Shown here piece after piece: positions 54,355 through 62,825 of a stretch of 64,000 nucleotides of DNA; position 1 is the stretch's first letter, and each line of letters starts with the position of its first letter. The DNA lies in the NCBI RefSeq assembly GCF_017312365.1, contig NZ_BLJI01000001.1:186001-250000 (forward strand), written 5' to 3'. The notes beneath the pieces were generated by a model that saw only the letters and a program-made list of their open reading frames with translations, was not told the origin of the DNA and made no database searches. Made by a program: the position numbers and the translations under genes. The DNA is from Chroococcus sp. FPU101 (GTDB lineage Bacteria > Cyanobacteriota > Cyanobacteriia > Cyanobacteriales > Microcystaceae).

Positions 54355-55917
54355 ATGAATCGTTATCTAAAGCTTTTATCCATTCGAGCCCTTCCCCTCA
54401 TCGTTTGTTTTCTGTTTTGTTTTTTAAGTTTGACTGATGCTGCTTTAGCGAACAACTTTTTTGATAGTAGCAACTCACTCAAGAAAGAATTTACAGAAAA
54501 GATAATCGCTGAAACACCCCAACAAACAGGGGGTTTTCGAGGTCTTCTCAAACAACTAACAGTAACCACGACGGCAGATGATGGTACTGGTTCGCTGCGT
54601 TGGGCAATCAATCAAGCTAATGAATCCCCTGAAGATGATTTAATCGATTTATCTCAAGTCAGTGGCACGATTAAACTTAAAAAAAGTTTGCCGAAGATTG
54701 ACAGTAATATGACCATTGTTGGCAACGGTGATGATATGATTAGTGGCGACAATGCACATCAAGTGTTATATGTCAATAGTGGAGAAGTAACAATTAAAAA
54801 TTTGACGATCGCGGATGGTCAGGCAATTGGAAATGATGGAGATAACGGCGCGGGCGGTGCGGCGGGTATGGGTGGCGGTTTGTTTATGAATGGCGGAACG
54901 GTTACTCTTAGTAGTGTTAGATTTATTAATAATCATGCCCTTGGTGGACAAGGAACCGCGAGAATTCCACGACAAGCAACCAAGCTACAGACCCAGATTT
55001 TAGCCGATAAAAATAAATTTAATGTCAATCGTGGTGGGATTGTCGGGGTTAATGGGATCAGTTTACCGAATCTAGATGGGATCGATCTAGATAAAGAAGG
55101 CATTCGCATCAGTGGCGGTAATGAAAAGTTTAAAGCGAATCGAGGGGCGATCGCAGGGATGAACGGCATCGGGATCGGTGGCATCGGTAGTATCGCTTTT
55201 GGTGGTGGCGGTGGTTTTGGCGGTTTTGGTAATGGTGGCAATGGTGGTAATGGAGGTAAAGGGGGTAAAGATGGCGGTAATGGGGGTAATGGAGGCGATG
55301 GTGGAAACGGTGGTACTGGTGTATTTGCAAGTTTTGATGTGTGGGGACAACAGGGGATCGGATCGGCGGCATTTAGTGGGGGTGCGGGTTTCGGCGGTTT
55401 AGGAAATGCAGGTAAAGGCGGTGAAGGGGGACAGGCTAAAGCACCTGTAGCAGATGGCGGAAAGGGTGGTAATGGTGGCAACGGTGGTAACGGCGGCTTT
55501 GGTGGCGGTGGCGGAAGTGCAGGTTTTGGCGGACAAGCGGGAAATATTGAGATAGAAGGGGCCAATGGTATTCCAGGTAGCGGCGGTTTTGGTGGTGGTA
55601 ATGGGCAATTAGGATTTGGTGGCGGTGGCGGTGGTTTTGGTGGTGCGATTTTCGTCCGCGCTGGCAATCTAATTTTAAATAAAACAGCGTTTGAAAATAA
55701 TACAGCGAGTGGGGGAATAGGAGAAAATTCGGGTCAGGGTAAAGGAGGAGCTATTTTTATTGTGACGGAGGATTTGAAACAACAAGCAGAGATTAATCAG
55801 GCTCCGAAAGTATCGTCATTTGGTCGCTTACCCGTTTTTATCAGTAATATGGCAACTCAAGCCGAAAGTACACCAACCGATAACCCTGATGTGTTCGGCA
55901 CCATTCAAGTACGGTAG
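54355..55917 (+). CDS. Exported Gly/Asn-rich repeat protein with beta-helix-like ends
   Basis: A 520-residue protein from the ATG at 54355, where a signal peptide begins (IRALPLIVCFLFCFLSL). Residues about 55-170 resemble the start of parallel beta-helix surface proteins (LTVTTTADDGTGSLRWAINQ, VLYVNSGEVTIKNLTIADGQ). A long central part is built of GGNGG-type triplets similar to PGRS proteins. The end regains beta-helix style (GNLILNKTAFENNTASGGIG). It is likely secreted or on the surface. The GC-rich simple repeats differ from flanking DNA. Role unknown. Confidence 0.7.
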   Translation: MNRYLKLLSIRALPLIVCFLFCFLSLTDAALANNFFDSSNSLKKEFTEKIIAETPQQTGGFRGLLKQLTVTTTADDGTGSLRWAINQANESPEDDLIDLSQVSGTIKLKKSLPKIDSNMTIVGNGDDMISGDNAHQVLYVNSGEVTIKNLTIADGQAIGNDGDNGAGGAAGMGGGLFMNGGTVTLSSVRFINNHALGGQGTARIPRQATKLQTQILADKNKFNVNRGGIVGVNGISLPNLDGIDLDKEGIRISGGNEKFKANRGAIAGMNGIGIGGIGSIAFGGGGGFGGFGNGGNGGNGGKGGKDGGNGGNGGDGGNGGTGVFASFDVWGQQGIGSAAFSGGAGFGGLGNAGKGGEGGQAKAPVADGGKGGNGGNGGNGGFGGGGGSAGFGGQAGNIEIEGANGIPGSGGFGGGNGQLGFGGGGGGFGGAIFVRAGNLILNKTAFENNTASGGIGENSGQGKGGAIFIVTEDLKQQAEINQAPKVSSFGRLPVFISNMATQAESTPTDNPDVFGTIQVR

Positions 55918-55979
55918 ACGACAAATTCATCTAAAAAATTGTTATACCGTTTTGGGTAAAGTGTCTAGGTATTTTAGAT

Positions 55980-57260
55980 ATGAGCGAACTTTCATCAACT
56001 CTTTTATTATCAAATCGTCAGGTTTGGGTACAGGCGATGGGGCGAATGCTGTTTCAATTAGCCTTTGGTTTAATTAGCTTTTATCTGCCGATTTTATTTG
56101 TTAATGAAGTGGGTTTCTCGGCGACTTTGGTGGGTTTCAGTATTAGTTTAAGTTCAATTTCAGAAATCGCTGGACACTTATTTAGTGGTACTGTCTCCGA
56201 TATGCCGAAGTTTGGGCGTAAATTTGCTCTCTCCTGTGCAGCCGTCCTTGGAATGATCGTCGCCCTCATTTTGACCTTTGCCCAACAACTTTGGTTACTG
56301 ATGGTCGCTTGTATATTTCTGGGTTTGGCTTTGGGGAGTTATTGGACTCCTGCAAGTGCGGCGGTGATGGATTTTACGGAACCCGATGAACGTCCTCAAG
56401 CCTTTGCTATTTTGGGGGTGGCTGAATATTTAGGACTGGGAACAGGAATTTTAGGCGGTGGTATTCTCTTTAATTTACTCAGAGAAACGCCACAATTAAT
56501 TTTTGTTAATTCTGCCGTAATTTTCCTCGCTTTTCTGCTACTGATTACACGTGCAATGGCACCTAGAAAACATCCCGCCTCGGATAATAATACAAAACAA
56601 GGAATTTTAGTAGCTCTCAAAGATAAAAAATTACTGGTTTTTATTTTAGCTAATATTCTCTTTTCAACGTATGTGACTTTTATTACCAGTGTTCTACCTT
56701 TGTATTTTACTAACTTTGTCGATGTCACTGGCGATACTGCTAAGAGTTCAATTACAAGTACGGCTAATCTTTTTACTTGGTCTTATATTTTAATAGGTGT
56801 TTTGTTACAAATTCCTCTAACTCGCTTCTTTAAATCGTTTCGACGTGTTCAAGTTTTAATGATTGCCTTTGTCATTTGGGCTAGTGGATTTTTCTTAGTT
56901 TGGTTGGCTGGAACTTTTGCCGAAACAAGCGGAACTTTTGCTTATCCTGTGAGTCTTGCGGGTCTTGCTGTTCTTTTGATTGCGAATGTTTCTTATAAAC
57001 CTTATTCAGTTTCGATTATCTCTGATTTAGCACCTCCTAGTTTGCGAGGTGCTTATCTGGCGGTGGGTTCTCAGAGTTGGGCGATCGCATATTTGATCGG
57101 GCCACTTTTAGGTGGTTGGGCGTTAGATCAAAAAGAAACGATCGCTGATACTTTCTGGTTATTTGTTGCCGCGACGACTATTTTAGGTTTAATCATTCTA
57201 GCGGTTTTTGAGTCCATGACTTCGACTGTCATTGACCAAGTTCAACCTTTAAAGTCATAA
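55980..57260 (+). CDS. Major facilitator superfamily transporter
   Basis: MFS protein of 426 residues with twelve helices. The loop 2-3 motif appears as GTVSDMPKFGRKFALSCAAV, and other family hallmarks include GSYWTPASAAVMDFTEPDER and LGVAEYLGLGTGILGG. It is drug/sugar-efflux-like; the substrate cannot be read. It lies 62 bases after the Gly-rich protein gene on the same strand. A separate promoter is likely for the mla genes that follow after 158 bases. Confidence 0.85.
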   Translation: MSELSSTLLLSNRQVWVQAMGRMLFQLAFGLISFYLPILFVNEVGFSATLVGFSISLSSISEIAGHLFSGTVSDMPKFGRKFALSCAAVLGMIVALILTFAQQLWLLMVACIFLGLALGSYWTPASAAVMDFTEPDERPQAFAILGVAEYLGLGTGILGGGILFNLLRETPQLIFVNSAVIFLAFLLLITRAMAPRKHPASDNNTKQGILVALKDKKLLVFILANILFSTYVTFITSVLPLYFTNFVDVTGDTAKSSITSTANLFTWSYILIGVLLQIPLTRFFKSFRRVQVLMIAFVIWASGFFLVWLAGTFAETSGTFAYPVSLAGLAVLLIANVSYKPYSVSIISDLAPPSLRGAYLAVGSQSWAIAYLIGPLLGGWALDQKETIADTFWLFVAATTILGLIILAVFESMTSTVIDQVQPLKS

Positions 57261-57418
57261 TAATTTAGTCTTTATTGTTTAGGTAAAATTTTATGTCAAT
57301 CTAGTTCAATTTAGAAAATAAACTGATCTCACTTCGGTGAGCAAAAACCTAAACGATAAAATAATTTAAAATTTTATAGTTATCAATATATGGCGAACAT
57401 TAATCAGGTTGGTCAACG

Positions 57419-58192
57419 ATGGAAGAGCCGTTAATAGAATGGAGAAAAGTGAGCAAAGCTTTTGGCTCAAAAGTCATTTTAGATCAGGTCGATTTAAAAG
57501 TTTTCCCTGGTGAGGCAGTAGGGGTGATCGGCCCATCAGGTACGGGGAAATCAACAATTTTACGCCTCCTTGCGGGCTTAATGACACCCGATACAGGGGA
57601 AATTTATGTACATGGTCGAAAACGAGAGCTAACGATCGAGCAAGGGCAAGAACCCGAAGGAATTGGTTTAGTGTTTCAACAGTCCGCTTTATTTGACTCC
57701 CTAACGGTTGGTGAAAATGTCGGATTTAGCCTAATTCGTCATAGTAAGCTCTCTAAAGAGAAAATACGAGAATTAACGGCTGAAAAATTGGCTTTAGTCG
57801 GGATGCCAGATACTCAAGATCTCTATCCAGCAGAAATATCTGGGGGGATGCGTAAACGGGTGAGTTTGGCGCGGGCTATTATTAGCGATCCTGAAGTGGC
57901 TAAGGATCAATTGAATATTTTACTGTATGATGAACCGACAGCAGGGCTAGATCCTGTAGGTTCGACCCGCATTGAAACCGTGATCCGAGAACTTCTGACC
58001 GTACAGAAGGCTTGTAGTGCTTATCTCATGGTTACTCATGTCCATACGACGATCAAAAATACAACTGATCGTATTGTCTTCCTCTATCAAGGGAAATTTC
58101 AATGGGAAGGTACAACCGATGATGCTTATCGTTCTGAAATTCCTTTACTTAAACAGTTTTTTACTGGGAGTATAGAAGGGCCGATTAAATAA
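57419..58192 (+). CDS. Mla-type ABC transporter ATP-binding protein (MlaF/TGD3-like)
   Basis: An ATPase of 257 residues. It has Walker A GPSGTGKST (38-46), signature ISGGMRKRVSLARAIISDPE, Walker B ILLYDEPTAGLDPVGST and the switch VTHVHTT. The GIGLVFQQSALFDSLTVGEN loop is typical of MlaF/TGD3. It drives lipid transfer with an MCE protein and an MlaE permease, both close by. An MCE gene follows after 42 bases. Confidence 0.92.
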   Translation: MEEPLIEWRKVSKAFGSKVILDQVDLKVFPGEAVGVIGPSGTGKSTILRLLAGLMTPDTGEIYVHGRKRELTIEQGQEPEGIGLVFQQSALFDSLTVGENVGFSLIRHSKLSKEKIRELTAEKLALVGMPDTQDLYPAEISGGMRKRVSLARAIISDPEVAKDQLNILLYDEPTAGLDPVGSTRIETVIRELLTVQKACSAYLMVTHVHTTIKNTTDRIVFLYQGKFQWEGTTDDAYRSEIPLLKQFFTGSIEGPIK

Positions 58193-58234
58193 CGTGTCAA
58201 TATTCTATGTGGTTAATCAATAGGAGTGTAAAAG

Positions 58235-59599
58235 ATGCAAGTTTCGCCCACAATACGACAGAGTGCAGTCGGTTTAATGCTTTTAGTGTCTGGGGCTGCC
58301 TTAATTAGTTTAATTGCTTGGCTGGCTGATTTTACTTTAGGGGGTCGTAGTTATCGGGCGACGGTTCTTTTTCCCAATGTAGGTAGCATGACTGTCGGAA
58401 CCGCAGTCGGCTATCGGGGTGTGACAGTCGGACGAGTTACGGAAATTACCCCACAACCTGAAGGAGTCGCCGTAGAAGTGAGAATTTCTCCCGCGAGTCA
58501 AATTATTCCCAGTAATTCAGTTGTTGAGGCAGTACAGTCGGGTTTAGTGGGAGAAACACGCATCGATATTACTCCGCTTCAAGCTTTACCACAGGGCAAT
58601 ATTACGGGAAAACCCCTAAGTTCTGATTGTGATCCCACCGTCATTATCTGTAATGGTTCTAGACTTCAAGGACAAGCGGCTCTTGATGTTAATAGTTTAA
58701 TCCGTTCTTTACTTAGAATTTCTAATCTGCTAACTGATCCAGAATTAGTCGCGTCTTTTCGTTCTCTTTCTCAGAGAACATCCACCACACTCGGTAGACT
58801 CAATCAAGTCAGTGGAGAAGCAACAGCAGTTTTGCAAGATGTCCAACGTAAAGGAACCCTTCAGGAACTTAATACAGGTTTAAGATCTCTTAGAAGTATC
58901 GATCAATTGTCAGGGAATCTTGATTCAGTGTCTGGAAATATCAATACACTGACAGGTGAACTCGAAGGAGTGGGGCCATTAAGTCGAGAAGCTAAGGTAT
59001 TAATTAGAGATCTTCAAAGCAATGGCAGACTCAGAAATTTAGATTCTACTTTGGTCGAAGCTCGAAAAACCCTCATTTCTGTCGGAGAAACAGCCGATCA
59101 AATTCGACTTTTTCTGAATTCCAATCAAACTCGAATTGTTGGAACACTCGATAGTATTCAAAAAACCAGCGATAGTCTACAAACGACGATTAATCGGTTA
59201 GATCCAGTATTAAGTCAGGTTGAACAATCACAATTAATCGCTAATTTAGATGAAGTTGCGGCTAATGCAGCGATTTTAAGCAAAAATTTAAAACAATTTT
59301 CGACTTATTTATCCGATCCTGAAGCTGTCGTCACCCTACAAAAGCTTCTTGATTCAGCAAGAGTCACTTTTGAAAATCTGCAAAAAATTACGTCAGATGT
59401 TGATGAAATAACGGGAAATCCTCAACTACGACAAGAATTGATCCGTTTGATTCAAGGGTTATCAAATTTGGTTTCATCAACCCAACAATTACAACAAGAT
59501 GCTCTTTATGCTCAAACTTTAACCCAAGTGGCTGCCGAAATTGCGACCTTTGCACCTCCTCAACAACCGACTCAGCCCTTACCTGCTAAAAAACCATGA
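58235..59599 (+). CDS. MCE-domain lipid-transport protein (MlaD/TGD2-like)
   Basis: A 454-residue protein with an N-terminal membrane helix (about 13-33), one MCE domain (about 38-120, YRATVLFPNVGSMTVGTAVG and VEAVQSGLVGETRIDITP), and a long helical coil with repeated LNQ/LDS-type heptads. The tail is Pro-rich (FAPPQQPTQPLPAKKP). It binds lipid in the periplasm and pairs with the MlaF/MlaE complex. GGAGTG precedes the ATG. Its stop overlaps the WD40 gene start by four bases (ATGA). Confidence 0.9.
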   Translation: MQVSPTIRQSAVGLMLLVSGAALISLIAWLADFTLGGRSYRATVLFPNVGSMTVGTAVGYRGVTVGRVTEITPQPEGVAVEVRISPASQIIPSNSVVEAVQSGLVGETRIDITPLQALPQGNITGKPLSSDCDPTVIICNGSRLQGQAALDVNSLIRSLLRISNLLTDPELVASFRSLSQRTSTTLGRLNQVSGEATAVLQDVQRKGTLQELNTGLRSLRSIDQLSGNLDSVSGNINTLTGELEGVGPLSREAKVLIRDLQSNGRLRNLDSTLVEARKTLISVGETADQIRLFLNSNQTRIVGTLDSIQKTSDSLQTTINRLDPVLSQVEQSQLIANLDEVAANAAILSKNLKQFSTYLSDPEAVVTLQKLLDSARVTFENLQKITSDVDEITGNPQLRQELIRLIQGLSNLVSSTQQLQQDALYAQTLTQVAAEIATFAPPQQPTQPLPAKKP

Positions 59600-60609
59600 T
59601 TAACTCGTTTTTTGCTCGATTCATTCCAGTGGCGATCGCCGTAGTTGGGTTGGTTAGTTGTTCTTTTCAAGCGAATACTTCTAAGGACGTTAATACGGTG
59701 TCGTCTCCATCTCCTGCTTTTGTCCCCTGGCAAGGATTGAAAAGGCTGTATTTGTTAGGGGGTAATGCAAATCCGATCTTCTCGATAGCGATTAGCCCTG
59801 ATAATAAAACTGTACTGACGGGTAGTTTCGATGGCATCTTGAAAAAATGGAGTATAGAAGAACGAAAAACAATTCAGCAACCCGACTTAGAAGAAACTGT
59901 AACAGCTATTGAATATAGTCCCAATGGTCAAACTTTTGTGACAGGAGATGTAGACGGTCGGGTCAGTTTGTGGAATGCTCAAACAGGGGAAATCATCTGG
60001 AGTTATATCCGTCATCGTTTTGTTGTGACTTCGGTAGCAATTTCTCCTGATGGAAAACTACTGGCTACAGGGAGTTGGGATCGTACTGTTAAACTCTGGG
60101 ATCTCGCAACAGGTAGTTATATTAAGACGATCGCCCTTCATCCTAGTCAAGTTCAGTCGATCGCTTTTAGTCCCGATGGCAAAGCAATTGTTAGTGCGGA
60201 CTATGATGGCGCGGTTAAAATGTGGCAAATTAGCAACGGTAAGTTAATTAGACCTTTTGCGGGTAATACCTTTCCCGTTTCTCAAATTATTTTTAGTGCT
60301 GATGGAAAAACCTTAGCTAGTGGCAGCCATGACGGTAGTATTCGATTTTGGGATGTTGAAACAGGATTACTCAAAAATACCTTGCAAGCTCATTCTCTGG
60401 CTGTAACCGATATTGCTTTTAGTCCCGATGGTACGATCTTAGCGAGTACTTCTCAAGACGGAACGATTAAAATTTGGGAGCTTAAAAATTTTAGACGATT
60501 AAATACACTGTCTGGAAACATCATTCTAAGAATAGCTATTAGCAATAACAACCGTTGGTTAGTTACAGGTGATGAAAAAGGCTATGTTACCATTTGGGAA
60601 GTAATCTAA
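59596..60609 (+). CDS. Seven-blade WD40 lipoprotein in the Mla cluster
   Basis: A 337-residue protein. It has a signal peptide with lipobox (VAIVAVVGLVSC, about residues 13-22), so it is probably lipid-anchored and periplasmic. Seven WD repeats end in LKKWSIEE, VSLWNAQTG, VKLWDLATG, VKMWQISNG, IRFWDVETG, IKIWELKNF and VTIWEVI, enough for one full propeller. WD40 proteins act as binding platforms. Its ATG overlaps the MCE stop by four bases, so it is translationally coupled to the transporter, which suggests an extra component. Confidence 0.9.
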   Translation: MINSFFARFIPVAIAVVGLVSCSFQANTSKDVNTVSSPSPAFVPWQGLKRLYLLGGNANPIFSIAISPDNKTVLTGSFDGILKKWSIEERKTIQQPDLEETVTAIEYSPNGQTFVTGDVDGRVSLWNAQTGEIIWSYIRHRFVVTSVAISPDGKLLATGSWDRTVKLWDLATGSYIKTIALHPSQVQSIAFSPDGKAIVSADYDGAVKMWQISNGKLIRPFAGNTFPVSQIIFSADGKTLASGSHDGSIRFWDVETGLLKNTLQAHSLAVTDIAFSPDGTILASTSQDGTIKIWELKNFRRLNTLSGNIILRIAISNNNRWLVTGDEKGYVTIWEVI

Positions 60610-61412
60610 GAGCCGATGACGCTTGCACCTTGTCCCGTACCTTGAAACATGAGCCAAGTTAAAAGAAAGTTAGCGACAAAAATCGCAAGCAGCATCGTCA
60701 CAACGGCGGCTGTGGTCGATTGGCCAACCCCTTTTGCCCCGCCACTGGTGGTTAACCCCCAATTACAGCCAATAATCGCAATTAACGCCCCAAAAACAAT
60801 CCCTTTAATTGGGCCAGCGATTAGATCCCAAATAGCGAGAAAGTTTTTAATTGAATCAAGAAAAACTGATACAGCAATTCCATAAGCGGCTTGACCAAGA
60901 ATTAATCCACCCAATAAGCCCGTTACTAAAGCTAAGATAGTGAGGGCGGGTACCATAATACAACAGGCGATCAAACGCGGCATCACTAAGTATTCTACTG
61001 GATCTGTTTTGAGCATATACAAAGCGTCAATTTGTTCCGTGACCTTCATTGTGCCAAGTTCAGCCGCAAACGCAGAACCGACGCGACCCGCAACAACGAT
61101 CGCCATCATAATTGGACACAGTTCTCGACTGAGGGTAAGGGCTAAAATTCCCCCAACCAGACTACTTGCACCCAGTGCTTGAAACTCACGTGCTACTTGA
61201 ACGGTAAAAATCATGCCAATGACAAAGGCCGTAAATAACGCAAGGATCAAAGAAGCTGGCCCAGTTTCCATTAATTGATCGAGTGTCAGACGAGGATCAG
61301 GTTTGCGTGTAAATAAAAAATAAAACACCCGTCCAGTCAGAAGAACGGCCGCCCAAGTTCGCTGTAACCATGAGCCTAATGATGTACTCAGAAACTTAAT
61401 AATAGAATTCAT
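60606..61412 (-). CDS. MlaE/TGD1-like lipid-transport permease
   Basis: Membrane permease of 268 residues. It has GPASLILALFTAFVIGMIFT, VQVAREFQALGASSLVGGIL, ALTLSRELCPIMMAIVVAGR, VGSAFAAELGTMKVTEQIDA, LPAA-type linker KTDPVEYLVMPRLIACCIMV and a final TTAAVVTMLLAIFVANFLLT. It should partner with the MlaF-like and MCE proteins encoded beside it. It is convergent with the WD40 gene and overlaps it by four bases, so this subunit is transcribed from its own promoter. Confidence 0.93.
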   Translation of the reverse strand: MNSIIKFLSTSLGSWLQRTWAAVLLTGRVFYFLFTRKPDPRLTLDQLMETGPASLILALFTAFVIGMIFTVQVAREFQALGASSLVGGILALTLSRELCPIMMAIVVAGRVGSAFAAELGTMKVTEQIDALYMLKTDPVEYLVMPRLIACCIMVPALTILALVTGLLGGLILGQAAYGIAVSVFLDSIKNFLAIWDLIAGPIKGIVFGALIAIIGCNWGLTTSGGAKGVGQSTTAAVVTMLLAIFVANFLLTWLMFQGTGQGASVIGS

Positions 61413-61477
61413 ATTTTTAAAAGAATAATGTTATAAAATTATACCGTTAGGGATTAAAATTCTTGTCTCATAGCTTA

Positions 61478-61559
61478 AGTCAGTTTTAACTGACTAATTT
61501 ATGAGGTTTTAGTCCATTTTAATGGACTAGCGCTTTGAGCCGTGAAATAAATTTCACGG
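61478..61559. repeat. Cluster of three perfect hairpins, palindromic repeat element
   Basis: Three perfect stem-loops within 82 bases: AGTCAGTT-TT-AACTGACT (61478-61495), TAGTCCATT-TT-AATGGACTA (61510-61529) and CCGTGAAA-TAAA-TTTCACGG (61540-61559). Similar multi-hairpin, non-coding units are scattered in cyanobacterial genomes. It follows the permease gene start by about 65 bases, in the region upstream of it. No protein is encoded. Confidence 0.6.
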
Positions 61560-61804
61560 TGGATTTAAGAACTAGCATTATAATCAGATTAATTTTTTAT
61601 CTTTATTTCACAGTACTTTATGGTAATCAAATAATAATCCAATTAATTATTTAACTTAACATTAAAGAAACTTCTTTAAGGGTCAAACGCTTTTTGCGTA
61701 ATTGAGGGTAGTTGATTTTTGCTCATTCCTGATTTAACTCAGTTCGTATAAATTTCTGTTTTTATTGCTAGTAATTTTTCTCAATATTGTTGGAGAGTCA
61801 GTAA
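61560..61804. other. AT-rich non-coding stretch
   Basis: No gene, RNA or clear repeat is visible. It separates the hairpin cluster from the antiporter remnant. Confidence 0.4.
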
Positions 61805-61954
61805 TTATAGTTGCGGATAAGACTTCCTTTGGGCTAACCAATTAGTTAAAGCACTAAAACCATAGACCGAAATAGCGCGAGAAATCATGACAGTAAAAAA
61901 GACGACTAAGGTGGTGTTTAGGTTTTCAAAAAACTTAGAAATCAATATTTAATT
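61805..61954 (-). pseudogene. C-terminal fragment of a Na+/H+ antiporter (CPA1-like)
   Basis: A leftward frame reads ILISKFFENLNTTLVVFFTV then MISRAISVYGFSALTNWLAQ and RKSYPQL, ending at TAA (61805). The segment resembles the SRA-(I/L)-(A/S)-VY pattern late in NhaP/CPA1 antiporters. An in-frame stop lies just upstream. Only about 48 residues of a family that is usually above 400 remain. Confidence 0.55.
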
Positions 61955-62049
61955 ACTAAAAAATAAAAATAAAATAGAATTGACAAAAAAGACAATAAAA
62001 TCCTAAAAATCAAGCATTTTTGAGTGTTCGTGTCTATCGATTTGGATAT

Positions 62050-62063
62050 GTTAAGTACTTAAC
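62050..62063. repeat. 14-base perfect palindrome
   Basis: GTTAAGTACTTAAC is fully self-complementary and is followed by another TTAAC half. It lies in a non-coding AT-rich stretch. It may be a regulator site or chance. Confidence 0.35.
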
Positions 62064-62170
62064 TTAACAGGCTTATAGTCTGAGAAGAGAATAAATTAAT
62101 TTATTTTTAAATTATTAAATAGAGAGTGTTTAACTACACAATATTGTCAATTTCAATACGCAATTAAAGA

Positions 62171-62216
62171 ATTAACCCAAAACCAATATTTTTAAAAATA
62201 CTGTTTTTGAGTTAAT
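62171..62216 (-). terminator. Long imperfect hairpin after the LTxxQ protein gene
   Basis: ATTAAC (62171-62176) pairs with GTTAAT (62211-62216), and CAAAA/TTTTG and TATTTTT/AAAAATA extend the stem with small bulges. It sits 19 bases past the stop of the leftward gene and is very AT-rich. It is a plausible terminator for that gene. Confidence 0.45.
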
Positions 62217-62234
62217 GAATTTTTAATTATTCTC

Positions 62235-62720
62235 TTATTTTGTGGCTGTTTCACTACCTAAGAATTTTTCGGAGATTTTTTCGGTAATTTCTTCAAGTGT
62301 GGGTCTGAATAATTCTTTCTTTTTCTGGAAAAGATGTTTTCTTTGAGCAGGCGTTAAAGTTGCTAGAAATTCTTCTTTGGGCATTGCCTTAATGGTCTGA
62401 CTTAATTGCATTTTTTGTTCAGGAGTCAAAGGGACTGTCTTAAAAGCTTTACGAATATTGCCTTTTTCTTCCAATGCTTGTCTAAAGAGCCTGCGTTGTT
62501 CGGGGGTAAGAATTTTTTCAACTGCTGGAAAAAAATTGTTTTTTAGTTTTTCATAAAGTGCTTCTTCGTCTTCGGGTGTAATCATATTTTCGCCAATCCC
62601 AAAGATAGCGATGATCGGTTGTTTGCTAATTTGAAGGGGCTGTGCTTGAGCAAAACTACTCGGAATTAAACTCCAAAAAAGCGTCAGACAAAGAAAAATA
62701 GAGATTAAAAAACGTTTCAT
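62235..62720 (-). CDS. Periplasmic LTxxQ-repeat protein (Spy/CpxP-like)
   Basis: A protein of 161 residues from the ATG at 62720, with a signal peptide (FLISIFLCLTLFWSLIPSSF, cut at AQA). The mature part is helical and contains three related units beginning LTPEQRRLFRQAL, LTPEQKMQLSQTI and LTPAQRKHLFQKK. These recall the LTxxQ motif of Spy/CpxP, periplasmic chaperones or stress sensors. Overall similarity is limited, so a distinct cyanobacterial family is possible. It is followed by a YoaK gene upstream at 106 bases and by an AT-rich gap. Confidence 0.55.
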   Translation of the reverse strand: MKRFLISIFLCLTLFWSLIPSSFAQAQPLQISKQPIIAIFGIGENMITPEDEEALYEKLKNNFFPAVEKILTPEQRRLFRQALEEKGNIRKAFKTVPLTPEQKMQLSQTIKAMPKEEFLATLTPAQRKHLFQKKKELFRPTLEEITEKISEKFLGSETATK

Positions 62721-62825
62721 GATTAATTGCCTCAATACTAGAATGATAAATTATGATTTTTATCGAGCTTCAATAACAATGACTCGGTTCTATATCAATA
62801 AAACCGAGCCTTTAACAGTTTAGCT

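Noticed and set aside
54933-55667. Leftward Pro-rich 244-codon frame
   Set aside because: It is the mirror of the GGN repeats of the real Gly-rich gene.
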